Assembly (NCBI GenBank): GCA_015059435.1
Contig: SVAJ01000001.1
Span: 400,001-464,000, forward strand
Length of the DNA stretch: 64,000 nucleotides
DNA from: Bacillota bacterium
Lineage (GTDB): Bacteria; Bacillota_I; Bacilli_A; RF39; UBA660
Direction: 5' to 3'
The notes below the pieces were generated by a model that was given only the letters and a program-made list of their open reading frames with translations, was not told the origin of the DNA and searched no databases. Position numbers and translations under genes: made by a program. Positions 54,440-64,000 of the stretch are shown piece by piece (the first letter of the stretch is position 1; the number at the start of each line of letters is the position of its first letter).

Positions 54440-54452
54440 GGTTTCACCTACT

Positions 54453-55625
54453 TTATTTTATTGCTTCTAATCCTGGTAATTTCTTACCTTCAAGATATTC
54501 TAGAGTTGCTCCTCCTCCAGTTGATGCATGATAAACTTCATTTTTTAAGTTAGCATTTTTATAGGCAGCAACTATATCTCCACCACCTAGAATTGCTTTT
54601 ATATTATTGTCTGTAATATATTCTAAAAGTTTATCAGTTCCTTTTTTATACTTAGAAAATTCATATACTCCTAACGGACCATTCCATATTACTGTTTTAG
54701 CATCACTTAAATACTTTTTAAATAATTCTAATGTATTAGGTCCAATATCTAATCCCATTTCATTATATTCAATAGATGCTATATCTTTTACTTTATATTC
54801 TTCTTCATTAGAATATTCAGTAGTAACTGCGACATCTACTGGTAAGATTATTTTATCAGGATATTTATTTATTACTTTTTGACAAAAATCAATATTATCA
54901 TTATCAAGTAGAGATGTACCTATTTCATAACCTTCAGCTTTTAAGAAGGTAAAGGCCATTCCTCCACCTATTAAGATCTTATCTGCTTTTGTTACTAAGT
55001 TTTCAATAACACCGATTTTATCACTAACTTTTGCTCCTCCAAGGATAACAATAAATGGTTGCTCTGGGTTATCTAATTCTTTTAAGGCATTTAATTCTTT
55101 TTCTATTAAGAATCCAATACATGAAGGAATATTAGATGCAATACCTACATTAGATGCATGTGCTCTATGAATTGTACCAAAAGCATCATTGATAAATATA
55201 TCAGCTAAACTAGCCCAGTATGCTCCTAATTCAGAATCATTTTTACTTTCTTTCTTACCATCTAAATCTTCATAACGAGTATTTTGAATAAGTATAATTT
55301 CTTTTTCTTTCATAGAAGATACTGCATGTTCTAATTTTTCTCCACGTGTTTCATTGATAAAAGTTACTTTTCTATCTAATAGTTTACTTAATTCTTTAGC
55401 TACTGGTTCTAAATTGTTTTTTTCTAAGTCACTTTCTTCTTTAACTCTTCCTAAGTGAGATAGTAAAATTATCTTACAATTATTATCTAAGCAATAATTA
55501 ATTGTTTGTAAACTTTCTTTGATTCTATTGTTATCTATTATTTTTCCATCTTTCATTGGAACATTAAAATCACATCTAATTATTACTTTTTTATTTTCTA
55601 TATTCATATCTTTTACTGTTTTCAT
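54453..55625 (-). CDS. pgk: Phosphoglycerate kinase
   Basis: The 390-residue glycolytic enzyme transfers phosphate from 1,3-bisphosphoglycerate to ADP. It has VIIRCDFNVPMKDGKI, LLSHLGR, GTIHRAHASNVGIA, ILGGAKVSDKIGVIENL and the C-terminal ILGGGDIVAA and ASTGGGATLEYLEG. The RBS is GGGGAAAA, weaker than others. First gene of an operon that continues with GNAT-like, flippase-like, glycosyltransferase and tpiA genes. Confidence 0.97.
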   Translation of the reverse strand: MKTVKDMNIENKKVIIRCDFNVPMKDGKIIDNNRIKESLQTINYCLDNNCKIILLSHLGRVKEESDLEKNNLEPVAKELSKLLDRKVTFINETRGEKLEHAVSSMKEKEIILIQNTRYEDLDGKKESKNDSELGAYWASLADIFINDAFGTIHRAHASNVGIASNIPSCIGFLIEKELNALKELDNPEQPFIVILGGAKVSDKIGVIENLVTKADKILIGGGMAFTFLKAEGYEIGTSLLDNDNIDFCQKVINKYPDKIILPVDVAVTTEYSNEEEYKVKDIASIEYNEMGLDIGPNTLELFKKYLSDAKTVIWNGPLGVYEFSKYKKGTDKLLEYITDNNIKAILGGGDIVAAYKNANLKNEVYHASTGGGATLEYLEGKKLPGLEAIK

Positions 55626-55777
55626 AGGCTATTTTCCCCAATCATATATAAATTATATCATTTTTAATGATAAAAAAAAAGAAGATTTAAATAAACTCAA
55701 TAGGTTAGACAATTTATACCTCTTATTAAAAGACTGTAACTAAAATTTATGTAAGATGATAATTCTATTTTTATCAT

Positions 55778-55818
55778 ATAAAAACCTCATTTCTATCTTT
55801 TATAAGAAATGAGGTTAA
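55778..55818 (-). terminator. Terminator of the LRR_5 surface protein gene
   Basis: The long stem AACCTCATTTCTTA / AGAAATGAGGTT (about 55786-55815) is followed on the minus strand by TTTTTATA. Confidence 0.8.
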
Positions 55819-55828
55819 TTACATTTTT

Positions 55829-57982
55829 TTATTGTGATCTTCTAGCAAGTCTTCCGTTTGAAGTAAAATATAGTCTTGACCCTTCTTCAAATAGTATTCG
55901 TGTTGGTCCTACATCATTCATAAATGATACTGTAGATTCATCTACGTTAACAACTGTTTTTGGAATTATCACGGTAATATTTGTGTTATATTTTACCGAA
56001 TCAAGAGATCCACCGCGTAATGTTTCTACACCGTCTGCAATTGTTATGGTTCCTGATTTCTTTGTCGGAATATACCATAATTCTTTTCCATCTTTACTAT
56101 ATAAAATACCATCTATTGTTTTATAATTTGGATTAGTCTCTTTTACTGATATTTCTTCTACTGCTGTGTATATATATAATGCATGTGCTAGTGTGTTACT
56201 GCTCATATTCCCAGTAAATGACTGCGGAATAGTTGTACTTAGTACGAAACTGTCTGGAAGTATTAATTTCTTTATATATTGATTTCTACCAAATGACATT
56301 TGATCTAAGTACTTTACTCCCTCTGGCATTTCATATGTATCATTTGATTTATTGTTTGGATAATCAATCATTCTAGTTCCATCTATTGTATATAATACAT
56401 CATCTATTGCTTTAAAATATTTGTTTTCCTTGTCTACTGCAAATTTTTTATGATAATATTGGGCAGTCGCATAAAAAACATGTGTTCCCTCTATACTACT
56501 AGCACCAATTGTTTTTACTGATTTAGGTATTACTATAGTTTCGTTTTTTAGATTTAGACACTGATTAAAAGCAAAATTGCCAATTGACTCTAGTGTACTT
56601 GGAAGTGTTAGGTAACCATCAAAGCCTGAACATTTTTGAAAAGCTACTTCTCCTATTTCTTTTACACCTTCAGGAATATTTAAATCTCCTTTTAAATTAT
56701 TGCAGCCATTAAACGCATAACTACCAATGTATGTTAACTTTGATGGTAAATGTAGAGTACCGTTTAATTTTGAACAACTTTGAAAAGCTCCATCTCCTAT
56801 ATATGTTACATTATCTGGAATAATTAAATCTCCTTTTAGATTACTGCAGCCATTGAACGCTGCTCTACCAATATATTTTATTGTAGATGGTAAAATTAAT
56901 TGTCCGTTCAAACTTGAACAACTTTGGAATACTCCATTTTCTATTATTTCTACATTATCTGGAATAACTATATCTCCTGTTAATTTTGAACATCCACTAA
57001 ATGCTAATGGCCCTATTGTTTTTAATGAACTTGGTAAATTAAGGTTACCAGTAAGTCCTGAACACTTATTGAATGCCTTATATTCAATTCTTTCGATACT
57101 ATCTGGTAAATTTAGTTCACTTGTAATTCCAGTACAACCTGCAAAAGCAGAACGTTCTATAGCTTTTATACCATCTTCTATGGTTATACTTTTTATAGTT
57201 GTATTTGAAGTACTTGTTGTTCCAAAAATATTATATACTCCTGTCTGATATGCATTACCAACTGAATACACCTCATATCCATCATATTCATGTGGGATTG
57301 TAAGATTGGTTTCTGTCCCTATATATCTTATGAGTTGAATTTTTCCACTTTCTAGTACTATATAGATAAATCTACCATCTTCTCCTACTTTTTCGTCTTC
57401 TGGAGTAAAAATGTTGTTTATTGATATATTAACTTCTTTTTGTTGATTTTCTATATCTGTTACCTTTATTTTTTCTTTTATATTTTGATTATATTCTTTT
57501 GTAAGAGTCAATCCATCTTCTGATAATGTCCATCCATCTAGTTGTTTTAACTTTTTATTTGAAGTTATTGTTACTGTAACAGTTTCATATGTAGCACCTA
57601 GTCTATCATATGATGTCTTTATTTCTAACTTAACATTTTGGTTGTTATTATTTGTTTTTCTCTTAAATTCAGTTTTGTTGATAGAACTACTGTTATCATT
57701 ATTATTGACACTTGTGTTTCTAAAAGTAAATTTTGCAGGTGCCTTTATTTCTGATATAAAACTTACTTCTTCTGTTGGTAGTTCTGTTGATTCATCAGAT
57801 TCATCCAACTTGTTATTCTCATTATCTTCATCATCATAGTAATATTCATAATCTTCATTTTTTGTTTTATCTTCTATATCTGGTTTTTTACTTTTTATGG
57901 CAATATATGCTACTAAAAGTATTAAAAGAAGAAATAAAATTATTATTAAAAGCTTCTTTTTACTTGTTTTTTCTTCACTCAT
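55829..57982 (-). CDS. BspA-like surface protein with LRR_5 repeats
   Basis: The 717-residue protein has an N-terminal membrane anchor (about 9-28) and an acidic low-complexity region (about 30-75). A region with an Ig-like or cadherin-like feel (about 80-190) follows. LRR_5 repeats (about 235-500 and 555-690; DSIERIEYKAFNKCSGLTGNLNLPSSLKTIG and similar) complete the protein. BspA/TpLRR proteins are known as surface adhesins or immune ligands in host-associated bacteria and protists. No sortase motif is seen; the anchor is N-terminal. AGAGGAG precedes the start. It is a single gene between pgk and gap. Confidence 0.88.
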   Translation of the reverse strand: MSEEKTSKKKLLIIILFLLLILLVAYIAIKSKKPDIEDKTKNEDYEYYYDDEDNENNKLDESDESTELPTEEVSFISEIKAPAKFTFRNTSVNNNDNSSSINKTEFKRKTNNNNQNVKLEIKTSYDRLGATYETVTVTITSNKKLKQLDGWTLSEDGLTLTKEYNQNIKEKIKVTDIENQQKEVNISINNIFTPEDEKVGEDGRFIYIVLESGKIQLIRYIGTETNLTIPHEYDGYEVYSVGNAYQTGVYNIFGTTSTSNTTIKSITIEDGIKAIERSAFAGCTGITSELNLPDSIERIEYKAFNKCSGLTGNLNLPSSLKTIGPLAFSGCSKLTGDIVIPDNVEIIENGVFQSCSSLNGQLILPSTIKYIGRAAFNGCSNLKGDLIIPDNVTYIGDGAFQSCSKLNGTLHLPSKLTYIGSYAFNGCNNLKGDLNIPEGVKEIGEVAFQKCSGFDGYLTLPSTLESIGNFAFNQCLNLKNETIVIPKSVKTIGASSIEGTHVFYATAQYYHKKFAVDKENKYFKAIDDVLYTIDGTRMIDYPNNKSNDTYEMPEGVKYLDQMSFGRNQYIKKLILPDSFVLSTTIPQSFTGNMSSNTLAHALYIYTAVEEISVKETNPNYKTIDGILYSKDGKELWYIPTKKSGTITIADGVETLRGGSLDSVKYNTNITVIIPKTVVNVDESTVSFMNDVGPTRILFEEGSRLYFTSNGRLARRSQ

Positions 57983-58038
57983 ACGACATACTCCTCTATT
58001 ATTTTAAGTATAGCACTATTTATATGCTTCCGCAATAA

Positions 58039-58056
58039 AAAAACAGCCTACGCTGT

Positions 58057-58058
<2 letters not shown>
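58039..58058 (-). terminator. Terminator of gap
   Basis: AAACAGC-GTAG-GCTGTTT (minus strand) is followed by T7; the stop codon lies in the stem. Confidence 0.85.
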
Positions 58059-59118
<1,060 letters not shown>

Positions 59119-59150
59119 TTAGATTTTTTTTGACATATTTAGACGAAAAA

Positions 59151-59173
59151 ATATCCACAATTTTTGTGGATAT
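59151..59173 (-). terminator. Terminator of nucleoside kinase, also third DnaA-box-like palindrome
   Basis: ATATCCACA-N5-TGTGGATAT lies directly after the stop at 59176 and is followed on the minus strand by T6, so it works as an intrinsic terminator. Its arms have the same sequence as those of 1169-1191 and 29160-29182 apart from one base. Confidence 0.75.
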
Positions 59174-59175
59174 TT

Positions 59176-60831
59176 TTAATCGTGGAAACAACTTCCTCCA
59201 ATAAATTCTCTAAGAATAGAGTCTTGTGGTATTGCATCTGCTGGTATCGGTAAAAACAATCTTAAGAAATTAAGTAATCTCTTAGCATCTTCATAATATG
59301 GAGAATCATTTGGAACTGAGTATAGAAGTGGTTCAACATATGTTTTTAGTACACCTAATTCATATATTAATGCTGAGTTAAATACAAAATCCGCTTCATC
59401 TTGAAATGGAAAAATATATTTTTCTTCTCCATCTCTAACACTTGGCCATGCTTCCAATGTGTGCTCAACTTTATAGTTTCTTGTTCTATTATCTCTAATA
59501 ATTCTTCTAAGCAATCTATTATCTGTAGTTGATATTCTATTATGATCATCCATATTTAATTCTGTTAAGGCTGATATATATATTTTATATTTCTTATCTC
59601 TAGATATATTAGTTAATATTTTTGTATCTAGAGCATGTATTCCTTCAATAACTAGAATATCACTGTCATCCATTTTCATAGTTGTTTTATATTCTTTTTT
59701 TCCTAATGGGAAATTATATGTAGGATTCTTTATTTCGTTTCCCTTTAATAAATCTGCAATTTGACTATCAAATAATTTCATATCCATGGCATCTAAACTT
59801 TCATAATCTGGATTTCCATCTTCATCAACTGGAGTATCCTTTCTGTCTAAGAAATAATCATCCATTGATAAAACCCTTGGAATTAATCCAAAACTAGCTA
59901 AGTATGTACATAGTTTTTTTGAAGTGGTTGTTTTTCCTGAAGATGATGGACCTGCCATAAGTACTATCTTTATTTTATCTCTTTTTCCACTTATTTCTCT
60001 TGCTACATTAAGCAATTTATTACTTTGTAAAGTTTCATCTACTCTTATTAAATGATTTATATGACCTATAGCCAATATATTATTTAAATCTGTTGCATTA
60101 TTAATTTTAATTGTATTAGCCCAATCTCTACATTCTTTAAATACATCAAACATTGCTGGATGATGTTTATATTCAGGAATTTTGCTGTTTACATATATAG
60201 TAGGAAATCTTAAAACTAACCCATCATCACTTATATAAGTTAAATCAAAATTCTTTAACTTGGATGTTGATATAGGCATCAATGTATAGAAATAATCATA
60301 TAGATTTCCTAATCTATATAAATTTACATAATCATTAGTGTTATATCTCATTACACCAGCTTTTGATTCGTTATTTACACTCTTAAAATAATTAATGGCC
60401 TCTATTCTATCAACTGTCACATTAGTAATTGGCATATCTGCATCTACAACTGATTTCATTGTATCTTTTATATTCTTTAATTTTGCCTCAGTTAGACGGA
60501 AATTAGTCTTTATAAAAATACCTTTATCTATTGAATGTTCAACTTTTATATCAGCTGCTTCTCCATATAGCTTCTTTATTGAATATATTAATATATAAAT
60601 TAACCCACTGACATGAATTCTATTACCCGTTTTTGTAGTTAAGTCCAAAAATTCAATATTTGCGTCTTCTGTTACTTCTGTTGTTAATTCTCTTAATCTA
60701 TTATTTACCTTTGCAGCTAGTATAGGATATTTAAAATCTTTTTCATAGTCTTTTGATATTTCTTCTAGTGTCATACCACTACTAATTTCATATTCCTTGC
60801 CATTAACAGTTATGTTGATTGCATTAATCAT
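59176..60831 (-). CDS. Nucleoside kinase (TGS-like N-terminus, uridine kinase-like C-terminus)
   Basis: The protein has 551 residues from the ATG at 60831 (GGGTGAT upstream; frame open to a GTG at 60840). An N-terminal TGS/ThrRS-like part (INITVNGKEYEISSGMTLEEIS, then a second-additional-domain-like region) precedes a uridine-kinase-type P-loop domain (about 285-500) with GPSSSGKTTTSKKL, SMDDYFLDRKDTP and LVIEGIHALD. This architecture is common in Firmicutes and Bacteroidota and is annotated as a nucleoside kinase; the substrate is not fixed by sequence. Confidence 0.9.
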   Translation of the reverse strand: MINAINITVNGKEYEISSGMTLEEISKDYEKDFKYPILAAKVNNRLRELTTEVTEDANIEFLDLTTKTGNRIHVSGLIYILIYSIKKLYGEAADIKVEHSIDKGIFIKTNFRLTEAKLKNIKDTMKSVVDADMPITNVTVDRIEAINYFKSVNNESKAGVMRYNTNDYVNLYRLGNLYDYFYTLMPISTSKLKNFDLTYISDDGLVLRFPTIYVNSKIPEYKHHPAMFDVFKECRDWANTIKINNATDLNNILAIGHINHLIRVDETLQSNKLLNVAREISGKRDKIKIVLMAGPSSSGKTTTSKKLCTYLASFGLIPRVLSMDDYFLDRKDTPVDEDGNPDYESLDAMDMKLFDSQIADLLKGNEIKNPTYNFPLGKKEYKTTMKMDDSDILVIEGIHALDTKILTNISRDKKYKIYISALTELNMDDHNRISTTDNRLLRRIIRDNRTRNYKVEHTLEAWPSVRDGEEKYIFPFQDEADFVFNSALIYELGVLKTYVEPLLYSVPNDSPYYEDAKRLLNFLRLFLPIPADAIPQDSILREFIGGSCFHD

Positions 60832-60934
60832 ATTTATCACCCTTTTTCTATTCTATTTCATTATAACATACTTTGTCGTTTTGTTATATGAATATTTTTT
60901 GTTCTTTACATTATACTATTTATAGGTGATAAAT

Positions 60935-61513
60935 ATGAGTTTAATTCCTATGGTTTTAGATAAAGATTTAGATGGAGAAAGAAGTTATGATATTTTTTCT
61001 AGATTACTTAAAGAAAGAATAATTTTTATTAGTGGAGAAATTAATGATAATTTAGCTAATAGTGTAGTGGCACAAATACTTTATTTAGATTCGCTTAATC
61101 ACGATGATATTTCTATTTATATTAATTCTCCAGGAGGTAGTATAACTTCAGGTATGGCAATTTATGATACTATGAATTTTGTTCGAAGTGATGTATCTAC
61201 AATATGTATAGGTATGGCAGCTAGTATGGGAGCGTTTTTACTTTCTAGTGGAACCAAGGGAAAAAGATATGCTTTACCTAATTCTGATATAATGATACAC
61301 CAACCTCTTGGAGGTGCTAGTGGTCAGGCTACTGATATAAAAATTGTTTCTGATAGAATTATTGGTTTAAGAAAAAAACTTAATAGAATTCTTTCTAAAA
61401 ATACTGGTATTAATATAAGAAAGATAGAAAGAGACACAGAGAGGGATAATTATATGAGTTCTAAAGAGGCTTTAGAGTATGGCATTATTGATAAAATAAT
61501 AGAAAAAATGTAG
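60935..61513 (+). CDS. clpP: ATP-dependent Clp protease proteolytic subunit
   Basis: The protein has 192 residues from the ATG at 60935 (GGTGAT 4 nt upstream; frame open to 60926). The triad is complete: S98 (GMAASMGAF), H122 (IMIHQP) and D171 (ERDNYMS). [16 protein letters not shown] is standard. It degrades substrates fed by Clp ATPases. A minus-strand whiA gene follows tail to tail. Confidence 0.96.
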   Translation: MSLIPMVLDKDLDGERSYDIFSRLLKERIIFISGEINDNLANSVVAQILYLDSLNHDDISIYINSPGGSITSGMAIYDTMNFVRSDVSTICIGMAASMGAFLLSSGTKGKRYALPNSDIMIHQPLGGASGQATDIKIVSDRIIGLRKKLNRILSKNTGINIRKIERDTERDNYMSSKEALEYGIIDKIIEKM

Positions 61514-61537
61514 ATTACTCTACATTCTTATTTTTTT
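61503..61537. terminator. Bidirectional terminator between clpP and whiA
   Basis: The stem AATGTAGA / TCTACATT with a 4-nt loop has T-runs on both sides. Confidence 0.85.
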
Positions 61538-62456
61538 CAAATTTCATGGCTAAGTCTTTTATTTTTCTAAATCTATGGTTTAATCCTGACTTAGTTATTG
61601 GTTTTCCTGTTTCAATAGATATTATTTCACTTAATTCTTTTAGAGAAGCTTCTGGATATTTTTTTCTATATTCTAAAGCTTCTTTTGTTTTATCATCTAA
61701 TAAACTTACTCCTAAGTTTTCTTCAATAATCTCTATTTGTTTTATTTGAGAAGTTGCTGATGCAACTACTTTATCAATATTAGCTTGTTCGCAATTATTA
61801 AGTCTATTGGCTTGATTTTTTTTATCTCTATAAATCCTAACATTTTCAAAATACATAACGGCATTATTAGCTCCTATTATTTTTAAATAATCGCTTATTT
61901 TTTCTGCTTCTTTTATATATAACATATAGCCTTTATCTCTAGTTAATAGTTTAATATTCAATAAAAATACATTTAATAATTTTTGGACAAATACTGCTTC
62001 TGTAGGATTATTAATTAATAATTCCATATGATATCTTGATGTTTTTGGATCATTTATACTTCCTGAACATAGGAATACTCCTCTAAGATATGATCTTATT
62101 TCTTCATTTGCTCCTACTATATATTCAGGTGGAGTATCTAAGTAATTTCCATTATCATCTAAATATCCTAAATCTTTTAAAATGAAATCTTGTTTTTCAG
62201 TTAATGATAATAAATATAAATCTTTTTTACTAAAATTAACATTATCTTTTATTTCTTTTTTTAAATTAATTTCATATATATTTTTAAAATAGTCTATGAT
62301 TATATCAGCTATTTTTTCATTTTCAGTAGTTAAGTGTAATACATTATTATTTATATAACCATTATTTCTTACAAAACCAGATAATAAAGCTATAGTTTCT
62401 GATTTAGTTCCTTTGATAGTAATTATTTCATCTTTGATTTTTGTAGTATATGACAT
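61515..62456 (-). CDS. whiA: WhiA-family regulator
   Basis: The 313-residue protein has an N-terminal LAGLIDADG-like fold (SETIALLSGFVRNNGYI, LRGVFLCSGSINDPKTSRYHMEL) and a C-terminal helix-turn-helix (YPEASLKELSEIISIETGKPITKSGLNHRFRKI). It affects division and chromosome segregation in Firmicutes. AAGGAG precedes the start. It is 1 bp after yvcK. Confidence 0.95.
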   Translation of the reverse strand: MSYTTKIKDEIITIKGTKSETIALLSGFVRNNGYINNNVLHLTTENEKIADIIIDYFKNIYEINLKKEIKDNVNFSKKDLYLLSLTEKQDFILKDLGYLDDNGNYLDTPPEYIVGANEEIRSYLRGVFLCSGSINDPKTSRYHMELLINNPTEAVFVQKLLNVFLLNIKLLTRDKGYMLYIKEAEKISDYLKIIGANNAVMYFENVRIYRDKKNQANRLNNCEQANIDKVVASATSQIKQIEIIEENLGVSLLDDKTKEALEYRKKYPEASLKELSEIISIETGKPITKSGLNHRFRKIKDLAMKFEKNKNVE

Positions 62457-62457
62457 A

Positions 62458-63411
62458 TTATCTCCTTAAAATATAATCAACTATCAATGAACTTAACTTT
62501 AGACTATTATGTCTTAGTGTAGAATCTTCTACTATTATCAAATCATCTTCTATTAGTTCTACATTTAATTTTTTTAGATTATCATAATCTATTTTTACTG
62601 GATCTTTTTGTTCTTCTGTTTCATATTTTTTGGCTATTTTCTTTTTAATTTTTGTATTACTTGCGATTACTACATCTACTGTTCTTTTATCTAAATATCT
62701 ATTTAGTAACTTAACATGATCACTTACAGTGAAGTTATCTGTTTCTCCTGGTTGTGTTACTGCATTACATAAATACATAATTGGAGCTTCTGTTTTATTT
62801 AGGGCAGTTTTAACTTGTTTACAAATAATATTTGGTAAAATACTTGTATATAAACTTCCCATACTAAATATTACTAAATCTGCTTCTTTGATTGCAGTTA
62901 TTACTTCTTTTAATACTTTTGGTTCTTCTTTATAATAAATTTTTTCGAATTGATGATGAGCTTTTGTTATTTGTTCTTCTCCCTCAATGATGTTACCATC
63001 TTTATCTAGTCCCATCAATGTAAGAGTAGAGTCTTCTGATATTGGTAAAACTGTATGTCTAACATCTAATAGTTTTCCTAGACAAGCAATAGAATCTTTA
63101 AGTGAACCTGTAATATCTAACATAGAAGTTAAAATTAGGTTACCTACTGCATGTCCGTCTAAATCGCTTGATGTTTTAAAACGATATTCCATCATTTTTT
63201 TAATTGGATCATCTATCTCAGATAAAGAAGTTATTACTTTTCTTATATCACCTACCGCAGGTGTATTAAATTCTTTTCTAAGTTTACCAGTTGATCTACC
63301 GTTATCAGATACAGTTATTACAGCTGTTATATCGACTGGGAATTTCTTTAAACCTTTTAATAAATAAGAAAGTCCTGTTCCACCACCTAATACAACGATT
63401 TTTTTATTCAT
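62458..63411 (-). CDS. yvcK: YvcK/CofD-like protein (gluconeogenesis/morphology factor)
   Basis: The protein has 317 residues from the ATG at 63411 (AAGGAG upstream; frame open to a GTG at 63420). It has IVVLGGGTGLSYLLKGLKKFP, TVSDNGRSTGKLRKEF and GDIRKVITSLSE, the UDP-sugar-binding parts of YvcK. It is required for growth on gluconeogenic sources and for cell shape in Bacillus. It lies between lgt (17 bp) and whiA (1 bp); rapZ, often next to it, is absent. Confidence 0.95.
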   Translation of the reverse strand: MNKKIVVLGGGTGLSYLLKGLKKFPVDITAVITVSDNGRSTGKLRKEFNTPAVGDIRKVITSLSEIDDPIKKMMEYRFKTSSDLDGHAVGNLILTSMLDITGSLKDSIACLGKLLDVRHTVLPISEDSTLTLMGLDKDGNIIEGEEQITKAHHQFEKIYYKEEPKVLKEVITAIKEADLVIFSMGSLYTSILPNIICKQVKTALNKTEAPIMYLCNAVTQPGETDNFTVSDHVKLLNRYLDKRTVDVVIASNTKIKKKIAKKYETEEQKDPVKIDYDNLKKLNVELIEDDLIIVEDSTLRHNSLKLSSLIVDYILRR

Positions 63412-63428
63412 AAGAACCACTCCTTAAA

Positions 63429-64000
63429 TTATTTGTTTTTATATAACATATTATTCTTTGATTTTATTTCTATGATTATTCCGCATATTATAAATATTAT
63501 TGATACTAATTGGGCTATCTTTATTGGACCTAACATAAGTGAATCTGATCTCATTGATTCAATTATTACTCTTATTAGTCCATACCATATTAAATAAAAT
63601 CCTGTTAACATTCCTGTTTTTAAATTTTTATTTTTTCTTAATATAATCATTACACTAAAACCTATTAAGCATAATATTGATTCATATAGAAAAGTAGGTT
63701 GCCTATATTCACCCATTATATACATTCCATCTATTATGAATTCTGGAATAAATTGTGATTTTAAATTAGATAGTGTAGTAACATTTCCAAAGGCTTCGCC
63801 ATTAAAGAAATTCCCCCATCTTCCAATAGCTTGGGCTACTATTACTCCTACTACAATTATATCTAACATTTTTAAACTATTAACTTTATTCTTTTTACAA
63901 TAAATAAGTGTGACTATTAATCCAGTAAGTAATCCTCCATGAATTGCAAGTCCACCATTCCATACTTCTAATATTTCTAATGGATTTCCAATATAATAAT
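63429..64000 (-). CDS. lgt: Prolipoprotein diacylglyceryl transferase, 5' end cut off by window
   Basis: The reading frame is open to the right edge, encoding at least 190 residues. Landmarks from the left are GNPLEILEVWNGGLAIHGGLLTG (the HGG motif) and IGRWGNFFNGEAFG with the essential Arg, followed by QPTFLYES and four membrane segments. It attaches diacylglycerol to the cysteine of lipoproteins. The N-terminus lies outside. An internal ATG at 63869 is not the start, because coding continues upstream of it. Confidence 0.95.
   Translation of the reverse strand, partial: YYIGNPLEILEVWNGGLAIHGGLLTGLIVTLIYCKKNKVNSLKMLDIIVVGVIVAQAIGRWGNFFNGEAFGNVTTLSNLKSQFIPEFIIDGMYIMGEYRQPTFLYESILCLIGFSVMIILRKNKNLKTGMLTGFYLIWYGLIRVIIESMRSDSLMLGPIKIAQLVSIIFIICGIIIEIKSKNNMLYKNK

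Noticed and set aside
56853-57248. Plus-strand open frame across the LRR_5 gene
   Set aside because: Antisense mirror of the repeats; no RBS and no recognisable protein.

Overview
The window is AT-rich, gene-dense and mostly encoded on the minus strand. It looks like chromosome from a low-GC Bacillota, and my best guess is an uncultured, host-associated lineage near Erysipelotrichia or the former Tenericutes (RF39-like). The reasons are the strong A/T codon bias, AGGAGG or GGTGAT ribosome binding sites, zinc-type uS14 and bL36, a four-cysteine adenylate kinase lid, Spo0A, WhiA, YvcK, and a type VII (EssC-like) ATPase. It does not use the mycoplasma code: the only tRNA seen is tRNA-Trp(CCA), and map (and probably the XRE gene near the left end) stops at TGA. 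No insertion sequence, prophage or CRISPR array is visible.

Layout. 1-3713: a truncated DUF3048 (YerB-like) protein, tRNA-Trp, a membrane-anchored XRE regulator, a candidate three-hairpin small RNA, and a two-gene operon with an acyltransferase-3 protein. 3742-6585: a large membrane-anchored papain-like peptidase fused to leucine-rich repeats. 6729-13154: a DUF1848 / zinc-ribbon / uracil-DNA-glycosylase operon, a PflX-type radical SAM protein, a secreted thioredoxin-like protein, a LysM amidase and an orphan. 13521-18768: CorA, an Abi-HtrA overlapping pair, a zinc phospholipase C-like protein and a SpoIID-like protein lacking the catalytic glutamate. 18776-24068: a very small type VII-like locus (EssC, a YukD-like protein and two short helical proteins). 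24216-27266: a ZIP transporter, CmpB-like and holin-like membrane proteins, an orphan and an ASCH protein.

27408-46939 is the conserved ribosomal super-operon, read right to left: rpsJ-rplCDWB-rpsS-rplV-rpsC-rplP-rpmC-rpsQ-rplNXE-rpsNH-rplFR-rpsE-rplO-secY-adk-map-infA-rpmJ-rpsMK-rpoA-rplQ. After DUF1292, coiled-coil and SDR genes come an ECF-type ATPase pair and then truA-rplM-rpsI. rpmD (uL30) is absent between rpsE and rplO. ecfT is absent between the ECF ATPases and truA, and both ATPases have lost key motifs. Candidate L13 and S10 leader RNAs precede rplM and rpsJ.

47165-64000: a Y-family polymerase divergent from an XRE gene, a DUF4143 ATPase, spo0A with a nearby 0A box, a pgk-(GNAT-like)-flippase-glycosyltransferase-tpiA operon, a BspA-like LRR_5 surface protein, gap, a TGS/uridine-kinase-like nucleoside kinase, clpP, and whiA-yvcK-lgt (lgt cut by the window edge). 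The glycolytic genes are linked to glycolipid and envelope functions. Spo0A, a SpoIID-like protein and a signal-less LysM amidase suggest a sporulating ancestry whose present state cannot be judged from this window.

The best candidates for something undescribed are the minimal type VII locus, the decayed or repurposed ECF ATPase pair without EcfT, the dispersed palindromes built from inverted DnaA boxes, and the small RNA at about 2145-2288.
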